A program made the translations under genes and the position numbers. Source: Clostridium lundense DSM 17049 (GTDB lineage: Bacteria; Bacillota; Clostridia; Clostridiales; Clostridiaceae). From it: DNA of 64,000 nt. Position 1 is the stretch's first letter, and each line of letters starts with the position of its first letter. The stretch lies in NCBI RefSeq assembly GCF_000619945.1, contig NZ_JHVC01000012.1:59612-123611 (forward strand), written 5' to 3'. Shown here in pieces: positions 7,917 to 16,326 of this stretch. The notes below the pieces were generated by a model, which searched no databases, was not told where the DNA came from, and saw only the letters and a list, made by a program, of their open reading frames with translations.

Positions 7917-9221
7917 CTATGCACTTAACTCTAGCTCATCTGTATTTTCAAGTTCAAAACCTTTTCTATTAAATTCATTCTCAGAATTTGCAACTAACAA
8001 AGCTACTACAGAAGCTCCAGTAACATTAGTAGCTGTTCTAGCCATATCTAAAATAGTATCAATTCCAAGTACCATAGCTATTCCTTCTACTGGAAGTCCC
8101 ATACTTGAAAGTACGACTGTTGCCATTATAGAAGCGGTACCTGGCACTCCTGCTGTTCCTATTGAAGCCATAGTAGTTATTATCACAAGTAATACATAGC
8201 TATATATAGTCATAGGAATATTAAATATATTCGCTACAAAAATTGATACAATTACTGGATATATACCTCCGCAAGCATTCATACCCATGGTAGCTCCCAT
8301 TGGTGCTACAAAACTTGCAATATTTTCTGATATTTTCACCCTATTTGTTAAAGATTTTAATGTTACTGGTAATGTTCCATAACTACTTCTAGTAGTAAAA
8401 GCAACTGCCTGGGCAGGATATATTTTCTTAAAGAACTTAAAAGGATTAATTTTAACTATAAAAGCTAAAAGGCTACCATGAACTAACAATATTTGTAATG
8501 CGCAGGCAATATATACTGCTAAAATTACTTTTCCTAAGGAAAGAAGTGTATTTAAGCCATAATTAGAAGCTACAGAGGCCATAAGCCCTAATACTCCATA
8601 AGGAGTTATCTTAAGAACCATCTTAGTAATTCTAAACATTATTTGTGAAAATGATTTAAAAAAATCTTTTACAGGCTTTACTGTGGCAACATTCTTGGCC
8701 CCTTCAATAGTTATAGCAATTCCTACAAGCAATGCAAATATGATTACTGGTATAATTTTTCCATTAGCCATTTCAGAAACTGGATTTGATGGGATCATGT
8801 CCAATATAACACTAGTAATAGTAGGTATTTCCCTAGCCTTGAAATTAGCATCCTTAGTAAACTGTATACCTACTCCTGGTTGTATTATTGTACTTACTAT
8901 TATTCCAATAACACAAGCCATGGCAGTAGTAAACATTAACCATCCCACAGTTTTAACTCCTACTTTTTTTAGCTTACTTGGATTCTCTAATGAAGTAATA
9001 CTAGAAATTATAGTTGATATAACAAGTGGTACTACTAACATCTTTATTAAGCTTACATATACCTTACCTATAGGCTCTATAATTTTAGCATCGCTTTTAA
9101 AAATTACGCCCATAACAGTTCCTAATACCATTGCAATTAAAACTCTGTTTCCAAAGCTAACTTTTTTAATCTTTAATAAATACAAAAATAGTAATAATCC
9201 TAATGAAACTAATAAAACCAT
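7917..9221 (-). CDS. Dicarboxylate/amino acid:cation symporter (DAACS family)
   Basis: A 434-residue membrane protein with about eight helices and two re-entrant loops, as in the GltPh/SdcS/TcyP fold. Seen: KMLVVPLVIST early; the SSYGTLPVT tip of the first hairpin; FVAPMGATMGMNACGGIYP, which corresponds to the N-M-D-G-type substrate helix; SIGTAGVPGTASI, the second hairpin; and DTILDMARTATNVTGASV near the end, a sodium-coupling motif. The Asn-Ala-Cys-Gly-Gly-Ile-Tyr variant resembles the cystine carrier TcyP more than glutamate carriers, so cystine or a dicarboxylate are the best guesses. AGGAGG lies 6 bases before the start. It is probably monocistronic. Confidence 0.85.
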   Translation of the reverse strand: MVLLVSLGLLLFLYLLKIKKVSFGNRVLIAMVLGTVMGVIFKSDAKIIEPIGKVYVSLIKMLVVPLVISTIISSITSLENPSKLKKVGVKTVGWLMFTTAMACVIGIIVSTIIQPGVGIQFTKDANFKAREIPTITSVILDMIPSNPVSEMANGKIIPVIIFALLVGIAITIEGAKNVATVKPVKDFFKSFSQIMFRITKMVLKITPYGVLGLMASVASNYGLNTLLSLGKVILAVYIACALQILLVHGSLLAFIVKINPFKFFKKIYPAQAVAFTTRSSYGTLPVTLKSLTNRVKISENIASFVAPMGATMGMNACGGIYPVIVSIFVANIFNIPMTIYSYVLLVIITTMASIGTAGVPGTASIMATVVLSSMGLPVEGIAMVLGIDTILDMARTATNVTGASVVALLVANSENEFNRKGFELENTDELELSA

Positions 9222-9341
9222 ATTATTCCTCCTAATGTCTTATTTTACTATTCATATAATACCTATATGAATAGTATGCTTTAATTTATTATAAGTATAT
9301 CATTATTTTTCTAAAAAGCAACAGTTTTCTATTTAAAATAT

Positions 9342-9373
9342 AAAAATGGAGATAATAAATTATCTCCACTTTT
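9342..9373 (-). terminator. Terminator after the hemerythrin operon
   Basis: On the minus strand a 9-bp stem (TGGAGATAA / TTATCTCCA) flanked by AAAAAG and TTTTTA, with a 4-nt loop, at the end of the hemerythrin gene. Confidence 0.85.
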
Positions 9374-9927
9374 TACATAATTGCCTTTTTCTCTAATTCC
9401 TGAATAAGTGATAAATACTTATCTTGAATATTTTTATCCATTGCAGCCCTTTCTATCTCTCCAGATTTCTCATTTAGTTCTTTCTTGTTTTCCTCAGACA
9501 AAGATCTTTCTGCAAACTTATAGATAGTACTATCTTCTTTATCTATATGCCTATTGAGTAAATCCGTATAAGAAACTGCATTTGCTATTATATCTAATTT
9601 AGCTTCCTCATTTCCATTTTCCAATTCCTTTAATGCATTTTCTAGATTATGCATATACAATCTACCTAAGTCATGTTCAATAAGCATTCCCATAATAGGG
9701 CCACTTTTGATCATATTAAATTGCTTATCCATTAGTGTAAATAATATATCCTCTTCCTTACCATGATGATGTTTATCTGCATAGTTTCTTACAAAATCTA
9801 TTATTTTATAAAAATCTTTATAATCTACATTTTCGTTTTTTAATATTTTATAACAATACCTCCTTATAACTTTAAGCATTCTTTTTATATTTTTATGCTC
9901 TTCTACCATAAGTTCTATAGCATTCAT
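9373..9927 (-). CDS. Hemerythrin-domain protein
   Basis: A 184-residue four-helix-bundle protein with a di-iron ligand pattern of the hemerythrin HHE family: His11, the HHHGKEE cluster at about 53-59, His85-Asp86, and His127 with Glu131 in HIDKED. Such proteins bind oxygen, nitric oxide or peroxide products, or help repair iron-sulphur centres after oxidative or nitrosative damage. It lies 14 bases after the preceding minus-strand gene, so the two form an operon. The operon promoter carries a CRP/FNR-type palindrome at a position suited to activation, consistent with a redox or NO response (inferred). Confidence 0.88.
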   Translation of the reverse strand: MNAIELMVEEHKNIKRMLKVIRRYCYKILKNENVDYKDFYKIIDFVRNYADKHHHGKEEDILFTLMDKQFNMIKSGPIMGMLIEHDLGRLYMHNLENALKELENGNEEAKLDIIANAVSYTDLLNRHIDKEDSTIYKFAERSLSEENKKELNEKSGEIERAAMDKNIQDKYLSLIQELEKKAIM

Positions 9928-9941
9928 ACATATCTTCTCCC

Positions 9942-10592
9942 TTACATAACTTTTCTTATTTCATGAACTTTCTTATCATCTACTATTTCCACATTATAAG
10001 TAAACTCCTCACTTAATGCGCTTATAAATGATTTTATCCAAGCTTCTCTTAACATATAAAAATTCTCTACATCTCCATATTCAGCCTCCCAATAAGGCAC
10101 ATGCAAACACTTTCTTGCTCTCCATACATATGCTTCTTTATCATTTTGTAATTCTTCATTTACTCTATCACAAGGCATACCCTCTAATATAAAATCATTT
10201 AATACATTAAATACTTCTACTGGCAGTTCTGGTTGAACTTTCTTTTTATATTCCATTCCAAGTTTGTTTCCTTGTTCATTAAAAATACCTATTAATTCAT
10301 CCTTATATTCTAGTGAAACATTTAGTATCTTTGTAACCCAAGCTGCTTGCCTTCCTTCTGCTCTAGAAATTTTGTCTTGCAGCCAACCGTGAATATTTGA
10401 GGTATCAATAACTTCTTCAAGCATTTTATCTCCTACAGGCTCATCATATTTCTCATATATTTCACTTTTCCACTGTTCAATTGGAAAATTTCCTTTCTTC
10501 TCAGCCCAATTTACAATATCACCCTCTAGCCCTTCAAACCATTTTATCTTATTAAATAACCAATAATGAATTTTACCTAAAAATAAACTCAT
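9942..10592 (-). CDS. Conserved hypothetical protein in an operon with hemerythrin
   Basis: A 216-residue soluble protein, rich in Trp, Glu and Lys, with no signal peptide or membrane segment. I do not recognise a domain. Notable stretches are the aromatic N-terminus (IHYWLFNKIKWFEGLE), EGRQAAWVTKIL in the middle, and MPCDRV plus RARKCLHVPYWE with two cysteines near residues 146 and 164. It is the first gene of a two-gene operon with the hemerythrin protein and has a clear AGGAGG site. Its expression is therefore tied to oxygen/NO handling; cysteines and aromatic residues could reflect a cofactor, but this is speculation. Confidence 0.6.
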   Translation of the reverse strand: MSLFLGKIHYWLFNKIKWFEGLEGDIVNWAEKKGNFPIEQWKSEIYEKYDEPVGDKMLEEVIDTSNIHGWLQDKISRAEGRQAAWVTKILNVSLEYKDELIGIFNEQGNKLGMEYKKKVQPELPVEVFNVLNDFILEGMPCDRVNEELQNDKEAYVWRARKCLHVPYWEAEYGDVENFYMLREAWIKSFISALSEEFTYNVEIVDDKKVHEIRKVM

Positions 10593-10655
10593 AATTATCC
10601 TCCTAAATTATTTTATATATTATATTTTGTGATTAACTTTTAAATTTATGAGTTA

Positions 10656-10661
10656 ATTATA
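10656..10661 (-). promoter_or_regulatory. -10 element of the hemerythrin operon
   Basis: Perfect TATAAT on the minus strand with no recognisable -35 hexamer 17 bases upstream. The palindrome at 10683-10698 is centred 32 bases upstream of the centre of this -10, the distance expected for a class II CRP/FNR activator centred at -41.5. Confidence 0.5.
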
Positions 10662-10682
10662 TTTCATTAATAATTTAAGGTA

Positions 10683-10698
10683 TGTAACATAGGTTACA
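10683..10698. promoter_or_regulatory. Palindromic operator TGTAAC-ATAG-GTTACA between divergent units
   Basis: Perfect 6-bp arms with a 4-base spacer. It overlaps the -35 of the EamA-gene promoter on the plus strand and sits at an activator distance for the hemerythrin operon on the minus strand. GTAAC-N4-GTTAC is, as I recall, the predicted site of the CRP/FNR-family nitrosative-stress regulator HcpR in clostridia; that attribution is from memory. Confidence 0.55.
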
Positions 10699-10722
10699 AT
10701 TGCAAAAAATACATGCTATAAT
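10694..10722 (+). promoter_or_regulatory. Sigma-A-type promoter of the EamA transporter gene
   Basis: TTACAA at 10694-10699, a 17-base spacer and TATAAT at 10717-10722. The -35 overlaps the right arm of the palindrome, so a bound regulator should block it. Confidence 0.65.
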
Positions 10723-10781
10723 AAAACTCATACGTAATATTATTTATATAAAATTATTACTTTATTATGGGGGCTGATAAC

Positions 10782-11708
10782 ATGAAAAATTTACTAGGCA
10801 AAAAAAGCCTTGTGGCTGATCTTTCTTTGTTAATTGTAACAATAATCTGGGGCAGTGGTTTTGTTGCAACAAAGAACGCTTTGGATACTTCCTCTCCTTT
10901 TTTTATTCTGTCTTTAAGGTTTATCTTAGCTTGTGTTTTAATGGGGTTAATATTCTTTAAACAAATAATTAAAATTAATATAAGAGATTTAAGAGCTGGA
11001 TGCATCATTGGTTTTTTCTTATTTATAGCATTTGCTGCTCAAACTATAGGGCTACAATACACTACTGCTGGAAAACAAGCTTTTTTAACTGGAACAAATG
11101 TAGTAATGGTTCCATTTATTTATTGGCTTGTATCAGGAAAAAAGCCAGATATGTATAATCTTATTTCAGCTTTTTTATGTTTACTAGGTATATCATTTTT
11201 AACCTTAGATGGAACATTGTATATAAATTTAGGAGATACACTAACTTTAATATGTGCACTATTTTTTGCTTGTCATATAGTTTTTGTAGGTTATTTTGCT
11301 GAAAAACATGACCCTATTATTTTAACCTTTCTTCAATTTTTAGTAGCAGCTGTTCTTTCATTAATCTCCATGTTTGTATTTGAGAGTACTCCTAGTTCTA
11401 TATCAAAGGACGCAATTATGCCTATTGCGTATTTGGCTATTTTTAGTACCTTAATAGCATTTTTAATACAAAATGTAGCTCAGAAGTATACAACTGCAAC
11501 CCACACTGCTATTATATTAAGCTTAGAAGCTGTGTTTGGAAGTTTATTATCTACTATCCTACTTGGAGAAAGATTTACTTATAAAATGTTCGTAGGATGT
11601 ATAACTATATTTATTGCTATAATAACTGCTGAAACTAAATTAGAATTTTTGAAAATAAATAAAACCACTTCTAAAGATAATAAAGATCTTTTAGAAGAAT
11701 TGGATTAA
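10782..11708 (+). CDS. EamA/DMT-family transporter (RhaT-like permease)
   Basis: A 308-residue membrane protein with ten predicted helices in two repeats of the drug/metabolite transporter fold. The start of the first repeat shows VTIIWGSGFVATKNAL and SLRFILACVLM, typical of EamA domains; the second repeat contains YTTATHTAIILSLEAVFGSLLS, another standard EamA motif. The ATG at 10782 is preferred to that at 10767, since the G-run at 10769-10773 is then placed as the ribosome site. The likely job is export of a small metabolite or amino acid; the substrate is unknown. Confidence 0.85.
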   Translation: MKNLLGKKSLVADLSLLIVTIIWGSGFVATKNALDTSSPFFILSLRFILACVLMGLIFFKQIIKINIRDLRAGCIIGFFLFIAFAAQTIGLQYTTAGKQAFLTGTNVVMVPFIYWLVSGKKPDMYNLISAFLCLLGISFLTLDGTLYINLGDTLTLICALFFACHIVFVGYFAEKHDPIILTFLQFLVAAVLSLISMFVFESTPSSISKDAIMPIAYLAIFSTLIAFLIQNVAQKYTTATHTAIILSLEAVFGSLLSTILLGERFTYKMFVGCITIFIAIITAETKLEFLKINKTTSKDNKDLLEELD

Positions 11709-11709
11709 A

Positions 11710-11736
11710 AAAAAAGCCCAAAAGGGCTTTTTTAAA
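11710..11736. terminator. Bidirectional terminator between EamA and AGCS genes
   Basis: AAAAAAGCCC / GGGCTTTTTT with a 4-base loop, directly between two converging genes and with T-runs on both strands. Confidence 0.9.
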
Positions 11737-11741
11737 TCTTT

Positions 11742-13172
11742 TTAAGCATTCATGGCTTCTTTTTCAATTTCTCCCCAACATTCAACATTATTTAATCCTT
11801 TAATATTATTTACGTTGAATACTGGATCTTTTCCTTGCTTCTTCTGATATGAATAATCTTTTAAAGCCTCAAAGGCAATTTTCCCAAGCATTGATATTGC
11901 AGTTAAATTAGTTAACGCCATTAATCCCATAAATAAATCTGCCATATCCCATACTATTTGTATTTTAGCTACACTACCAACTACAACCATAGCTAGTACA
12001 GCTATTCTATAACTAAATAACCAACCTTTACTTGAATTCAAAAATTCTATATTTGTTTCCCCATAATAATAATTACCTATTATGGAGCTATAAGCGAATA
12101 AAAGTATACACATAGCTATAAAAGTATTTCCCCATGATCCAACCTGAGAACTAAGAGCATTTTGAGTAAGCTGTATTCCTGTTAAATCTTTATTTGTATA
12201 TACCCCTGATAACAATATTATAAATGCAGTAGCACTACAAATTAAAAGGGTATCAGTATATACTCCTAAAGTTTGAATAAGTCCCTGCTTTACAGGGTGA
12301 GTTACTTCTGCTGTAGCTGCAGCATTAGGAGCACTTCCCATACCTGCTTCATTTGAAAATAATCCCCTCTTTATGCCCATCATAACAGCTACTCCAACTC
12401 CCCCACCAACAGCTTGATTTATACCAAAAGCATTAGTTACAATAAGCTTAAATACAGTTGGAATTAAAGTTACATTCTTTGTAATAACAAATAACGCTAT
12501 TAATACGTAAGCAACTGCCATAACAGGTACAATCATTTCTGCTGCCTTAGCAATTCTTGTAACTCCTCCAAATATAATTATAGCTGTTACACCTGCTAAA
12601 ACTAACCCCACTACAAGTGTGTTCATACCAAACGCTTCTTCAAACGCTAATGAAATTGTATTTGCTTGCACAGAATTGAAAACAAGTCCGAAACTAATTG
12701 TTATAAGTATGGAAAACATTACTCCCATCCATCTCATATTTAATGCCTTCTCCATATAATAAGCTGGACCGCCTCTATATCCATTTTTGTCCTTAACCTT
12801 ATATATTTGAGCTAGTGTACTTTCTACAAAACTTGATGCTCCTCCTATTATAGCAATTACCCACATCCAAAAAACTGCTCCAGGACCACCTAAAGAAATA
12901 GCTATAGCTACACCAGCCAAGTTTCCGGTACCTACTCTAGAAGCTGTACTTATGCAGAAAGCTTGAAAGGACGATACCCCTTTTCCTTTTTCACCTGTGA
13001 TAGATTTACTAGCACCTTCCCCCAATAATTTGAACATTTGCTTAAAATATCTTACTTGTACAAATCTTGTCCTAACACTAAAATAAAGCCCTAATGTAAT
13101 TAACACTGCAATAAGAATATATGACCAAAGCATGTTATTAACTGTAGAAATAAAACTTGACAATAATTCCAC
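11742..13172 (-). CDS. Sodium:alanine/glycine symporter (AGCS family)
   Basis: A 476-residue membrane protein with about eleven helices. Family landmarks are FQAFCISTASRVGTGNLAGVA near residue 72, GPGAVFWMWVIAIIGGASSFVESTLAQIYK after it, the GGPAYYMEKALN segment and SNEAGMGSAPNAAATAEV near residue 280. These match AgcS/AlsT carriers that import alanine or glycine with sodium. Full length and intact. It is transcribed alone towards the EamA gene. The exact amino acid cannot be read from the sequence. Confidence 0.93.
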   Translation of the reverse strand: MELLSSFISTVNNMLWSYILIAVLITLGLYFSVRTRFVQVRYFKQMFKLLGEGASKSITGEKGKGVSSFQAFCISTASRVGTGNLAGVAIAISLGGPGAVFWMWVIAIIGGASSFVESTLAQIYKVKDKNGYRGGPAYYMEKALNMRWMGVMFSILITISFGLVFNSVQANTISLAFEEAFGMNTLVVGLVLAGVTAIIIFGGVTRIAKAAEMIVPVMAVAYVLIALFVITKNVTLIPTVFKLIVTNAFGINQAVGGGVGVAVMMGIKRGLFSNEAGMGSAPNAAATAEVTHPVKQGLIQTLGVYTDTLLICSATAFIILLSGVYTNKDLTGIQLTQNALSSQVGSWGNTFIAMCILLFAYSSIIGNYYYGETNIEFLNSSKGWLFSYRIAVLAMVVVGSVAKIQIVWDMADLFMGLMALTNLTAISMLGKIAFEALKDYSYQKKQGKDPVFNVNNIKGLNNVECWGEIEKEAMNA

Positions 13173-13285
13173 ATCTCCTTTTAATTTAATATTTCAAATC
13201 ACATTAAAATTGTATCAAAAAATATATCATATATCAATTTTTTGTATATTCCGACTTTGGTCAACATTATATTTACAATATTTCA

Positions 13286-13702
13286 TTATTTATACAACTG
13301 TTCTAGCTTTAACCATATGTCTGGATATTTTCTTCGTATATTTATTATTCTAAAATTATCATTTACAAAAACTTGCGTTGTAGCACCATGGGCTAAAAGC
13401 TTATTATCATCTTCTCTTATTACATTATAATTAAAAATAACCTTTGCTGGAGTTAATTCCTTTATAAAAGTCTCAATAATTATATTATCTTCATACTTTG
13501 CTCCCTCTATATATTTACAATAAGTTTCTACTAATGGCATCATTATTCCCTTTTCCTCTAATTCCCTATAACTCATACTAGATTCTAATATAAATTCCCC
13601 TCTGCCCACTTCAAACCATGCATAATAATTAGAGTGATGCACTATACCCATTTTATCAGTTTCTACATATCTAACTTTTAATTTTGTTCTGTTTATATAC
13701 AT
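13286..13702 (-). CDS. Hotdog-fold acyl-CoA thioesterase (YbgC/FadM-like)
   Basis: A 138-residue single hotdog-domain protein. VRYVETDKMGIVHHSNYYAWFE near the start is the 4-hydroxybenzoyl-CoA thioesterase signature, with Asp16 as the catalytic acid and the H-x-N-Y segment typical of YbgC. It hydrolyses some acyl-CoA, probably as housekeeping; substrate unknown. The ATG at 13702 is preferred over the TTG at 13708 because AGTAGGG is then spaced normally. Confidence 0.85.
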   Translation of the reverse strand: MYINRTKLKVRYVETDKMGIVHHSNYYAWFEVGRGEFILESSMSYRELEEKGIMMPLVETYCKYIEGAKYEDNIIIETFIKELTPAKVIFNYNVIREDDNKLLAHGATTQVFVNDNFRIINIRRKYPDIWLKLEQLYK

Positions 13703-13823
13703 ATACAACCCTACTTTCTTTGAAAATATTATACAACTATTATAAAATATTGATTAAACTATATATGTAAGTATATCATTTTACAAAATGCTATATCAAT
13801 AATTAATATGGAGGATACTAATA

Positions 13824-14576
13824 ATGAGATTACTTTTAACAAACGACGATGGAATTGAATCAAAGGCGCTTTATATTTTAGCAAAAGAACTAGAAAAGGA
13901 ACATGAACTTATAATTGCTGCACCTAGTAATCAAAAAAGTGCCTGTAGCCATTCCATAACTATTGCTGAATCATTAATAATAAAGAAAGTAAATTTACCA
14001 AATATAAGCTCTGATGCCTATAGTATATCTGGCACGCCAGCTGATTGTGTAAGAGTTGCTGTTCATAAGCTCCTTGATAAACCTGTAGATATGGTTATAT
14101 CCGGTATAAATATGGGCACAAACCTTGGAATGGATATAATCTATTCTGGAACTGTATCAGCTGCTATAGAAGCTGCCATTTATAAAATACCTTCTATAGC
14201 TATATCATCTGAATTAAAAGAAAACTGTGCTAATTATTATTCTGCTGCTAAATTTGTATCTAATATAATAAAAACTTCAAAAGATAACTTAATCAAGAAT
14301 GACTTGGTTTTAAATGTAAATGTTCCTTGCTTAGATGAAAAAGATATAAAAGGAATAAAGGTATGCGGAATGGGTGACAAAATTTATGATAATTTCTTTA
14401 TTGAAGACATAAATGAAGCTGGGGATACAGTTCTTAAATTAACTGGTAGAATTAACAAAAACCACAAAATCAATACAGATGTGTACTATTTAAAACAAGG
14501 CTATGTTACTTTAACTCCTCTTCATTACGATTTAACTAACTTTAAAATATTAAATGAAGTTTCTCAATGGTTTTGA
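13824..14576 (+). CDS. surE: 5'/3'-nucleotidase SurE
   Basis: A 250-residue cytoplasmic metal-dependent phosphatase acting on nucleoside monophosphates. Seen: MRLLLTNDDGI with Asp8 and Asp9, Ser39 in NQKSACSHS, and SGINMGTNLGMDIIYSGTVSAA with the metal-binding Asn, all at the positions known for SurE. It has a GGAGG ribosome site and is a single-gene unit. The stop is followed by a hairpin that also faces rsgI. Confidence 0.94.
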   Translation: MRLLLTNDDGIESKALYILAKELEKEHELIIAAPSNQKSACSHSITIAESLIIKKVNLPNISSDAYSISGTPADCVRVAVHKLLDKPVDMVISGINMGTNLGMDIIYSGTVSAAIEAAIYKIPSIAISSELKENCANYYSAAKFVSNIIKTSKDNLIKNDLVLNVNVPCLDEKDIKGIKVCGMGDKIYDNFFIEDINEAGDTVLKLTGRINKNHKINTDVYYLKQGYVTLTPLHYDLTNFKILNEVSQWF

Positions 14577-14636
14577 TTTGAATATTTATTATTTATTATA
14601 AAACCACTCTTTTAATATAGTTCATAAAAAGTACTA

Positions 14637-14662
14637 AGGCTATCTTAAAATTAAGATAGCCT
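14637..14662. terminator. Hairpin between converging surE and rsgI
   Basis: AGGCTATCTTAA / TTAAGATAGCCT, a 12-bp inverted repeat with a 2-base centre. T-runs after it are weak on either strand, so termination efficiency is uncertain. Confidence 0.6.
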
Positions 14663-14668
14663 AAAAAT

Positions 14669-15511
14669 TTATTTACGATTCTTTTCATTCTTCATTTCAT
14701 TGCCTTTACCTTTATTATCTTTATTGGATTTATTCAAATAATTTTTATTGTTTATATCCTCTTTTGTATTATTATGTTGCTTATTAGTTATTCCATTGTT
14801 ATTTGTTTTATTATTTGTGCTCTTATTTGAGATTATAGGATTTACATTCTTTTTGTTTCCATTTGAATTCTGATTGTCATTTTTATTATCATTATTCTTC
14901 TTTATATTGCTATTAGGTTGTTCATGAATATTAATTTTAGAATTTTTCTTTTCTTCCCCTATTACCTCTTCTATTTTATCATTTTGTGTTACTTTTACTC
15001 TTAAATTATTATTTACAATACTATTTTTAAACTTGTCAACCTTTATATTCTTTCCAGTTACCTTTAAATCCATAGTCTCATCATTACTTTTAGGAATTTC
15101 ATTTAATATCTCTACTAATGCATCATCAACTAATTTATTATTAATCTTTACCTTGTCTAATAAATTTGTACCCTTATTATCCAAAGATTTTGCACTTATT
15201 ACCCTATTAAATCTATTGGATTTTAACTCTATAGCTGAGCTACCTGTTAACAAAACTGTTGATACAGGCTTATAATATGCATACGCAGCTGTAGACGAAA
15301 AAATAGTGAAAGTTAAACAAGCCGCTACTGCTACCTTATTAAAATAATTGAATATACCTCTTTCATTAATTTCTTCGCCAAAATATTCTTCACCTATATT
15401 AGGTTTTCTACCTTTTAACCTTAATTTGTGAAACTCACCATTATTACTAAGTATATATACCTCTTTATTGGCTACTTCCATAACAATGCCTTTTTTATTT
15501 GCCACTTTCAT
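14669..15511 (-). CDS. rsgI: Anti-sigma-I factor RsgI
   Basis: A 280-residue membrane protein in the order of RsgI: a cytoplasmic N-terminal anti-sigma domain of about 50 residues (KKGIVMEV and VYILSNNGEFHKLR), one membrane helix at about 58-80, a periplasmic domain to about 190 with the ALVEILNE region, then a tail of some 90 residues made almost only of Asn and Lys. It should hold SigI at the membrane until an outside signal leads to its cleavage. The start is ambiguous among the closely spaced GTG 15514, ATG 15511 and GTG 15505. It overlaps the end of sigI, which suggests coupled translation. No carbohydrate-binding domain is attached, unlike cellulosome-linked RsgIs; the Asn/Lys tail could instead touch the wall. 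Confidence 0.85.
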   Translation of the reverse strand: MKVANKKGIVMEVANKEVYILSNNGEFHKLRLKGRKPNIGEEYFGEEINERGIFNYFNKVAVAACLTFTIFSSTAAYAYYKPVSTVLLTGSSAIELKSNRFNRVISAKSLDNKGTNLLDKVKINNKLVDDALVEILNEIPKSNDETMDLKVTGKNIKVDKFKNSIVNNNLRVKVTQNDKIEEVIGEEKKNSKINIHEQPNSNIKKNNDNKNDNQNSNGNKKNVNPIISNKSTNNKTNNNGITNKQHNNTKEDINNKNYLNKSNKDNKGKGNEMKNEKNRK

Positions 15512-16181
15512 CACCTACTTCTATATTTAAATAAGATCTTAAATATATATAATCATCACTGTTCATAATTAAAATAATACAAATTAAATATCTTCTCCAC
15601 TTTTCAATAAACTTTACCTTTGCTTCAGTAGCCATACATATTTGTTTTATAGGTAACATTTTCTTAGCTTTAATATAACTAATTATATCTTCATTAGCTG
15701 AACATTTTATAGCTATATTTAATAGGGAATTCTTAGTATCCTTATGACTGGGAGATGATTTAATTAAATCTTTAATAGTTATTTTATACTTTAATAATTC
15801 TTGACTAAATAATTTTATTTCTTCTGCTCTCTTTTCATTTTCAACTTGAGTTTCGTAATTATCCATGGATTTTTTTAATTCTATATATTGTGTGGCATCG
15901 TCATCATCACTAAACATTAAATAAGTCTTATTACTTATCTTCTTAAAATAATTTATTAAGGAGTTTTTTATTAGAACTCTTGCATAACTAAAAAAATTAC
16001 CTCTATTTTCTTCATAACTATTACAAGCATTATTAAAAGCTATCATAGCAATACTAAGTTCATCATCATTTTCCCATTGAAGTCTACGTTTGCAAACATT
16101 ATATGTTGTTGTATATATAAAATTTTTATTATCCTCAATAAAATTATTTCTGTCATTATTCAACCGTTCTTTAAGGTTCAT
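15495..16181 (-). CDS. sigI: RNA polymerase sigma factor SigI
   Basis: A 228-residue sigma-70-family factor. The region 2 stretch runs from about residue 20 to 85, with ELSIAMIAFNNACNSYEENRGNFFSYA and VLIKNSLINYFKK as the clear signatures of SigI; the second conserved block with IKQICMATEAKVKFIEKWRRYLICIILI near the end replaces normal region 4. GAGGTGATC precedes the ATG. In Bacillus SigI serves heat and cell-wall stress; in cellulolytic clostridia, polysaccharide sensing. It is co-transcribed with rsgI and faces a secreted protein on the other strand that carries the same promoter-like element, which suggests autoregulation and a shared regulon (inferred). Confidence 0.9.
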   Translation of the reverse strand: MNLKERLNNDRNNFIEDNKNFIYTTTYNVCKRRLQWENDDELSIAMIAFNNACNSYEENRGNFFSYARVLIKNSLINYFKKISNKTYLMFSDDDDATQYIELKKSMDNYETQVENEKRAEEIKLFSQELLKYKITIKDLIKSSPSHKDTKNSLLNIAIKCSANEDIISYIKAKKMLPIKQICMATEAKVKFIEKWRRYLICIILIMNSDDYIYLRSYLNIEVGDESGK

Positions 16182-16198
16182 ATGATCACCTCATATAT

Positions 16199-16231
16199 TA
16201 TATACAATATCCACTAATATTTTTGAAGGGG
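16199..16231 (-). promoter_or_regulatory. Candidate sigma-I promoter of sigI-rsgI
   Basis: On the minus strand CCCCTTCAAAA, 13 bases, then TTGTATATA. The C-run followed by an A-tract resembles the -35 described for SigI promoters. The same element, with the same spacing, lies in the other direction at 16263-16295. The classic CGWA -10 of SigI is absent, so the assignment is provisional. Confidence 0.55.
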
Positions 16232-16262
16232 CAAATTTATGGTAAAAAATACTTTTTGCGTT

Positions 16263-16295
16263 CCCCCTCAAAATAAATTTCTGCTTTTGTATATA
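16263..16295 (+). promoter_or_regulatory. Candidate sigma-I promoter of the DUF5667 gene
   Basis: CCCCCTCAAAA, 13 bases, then TTGTATATA, matching the minus-strand element before sigI at 19 of the 20 non-spacer positions. It ends 31 bases before the start codon, a normal promoter distance. Confidence 0.55.
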
Positions 16296-16326
16296 TTGGT
16301 GAGAAGATTTAAAGGAGGATTTTAAA

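Noticed and set aside
8683..9270. A 195-codon frame opposite the DAACS symporter
   Set aside because: It is the shadow of a hydrophobic gene on the other strand; no ribosome site or domain.
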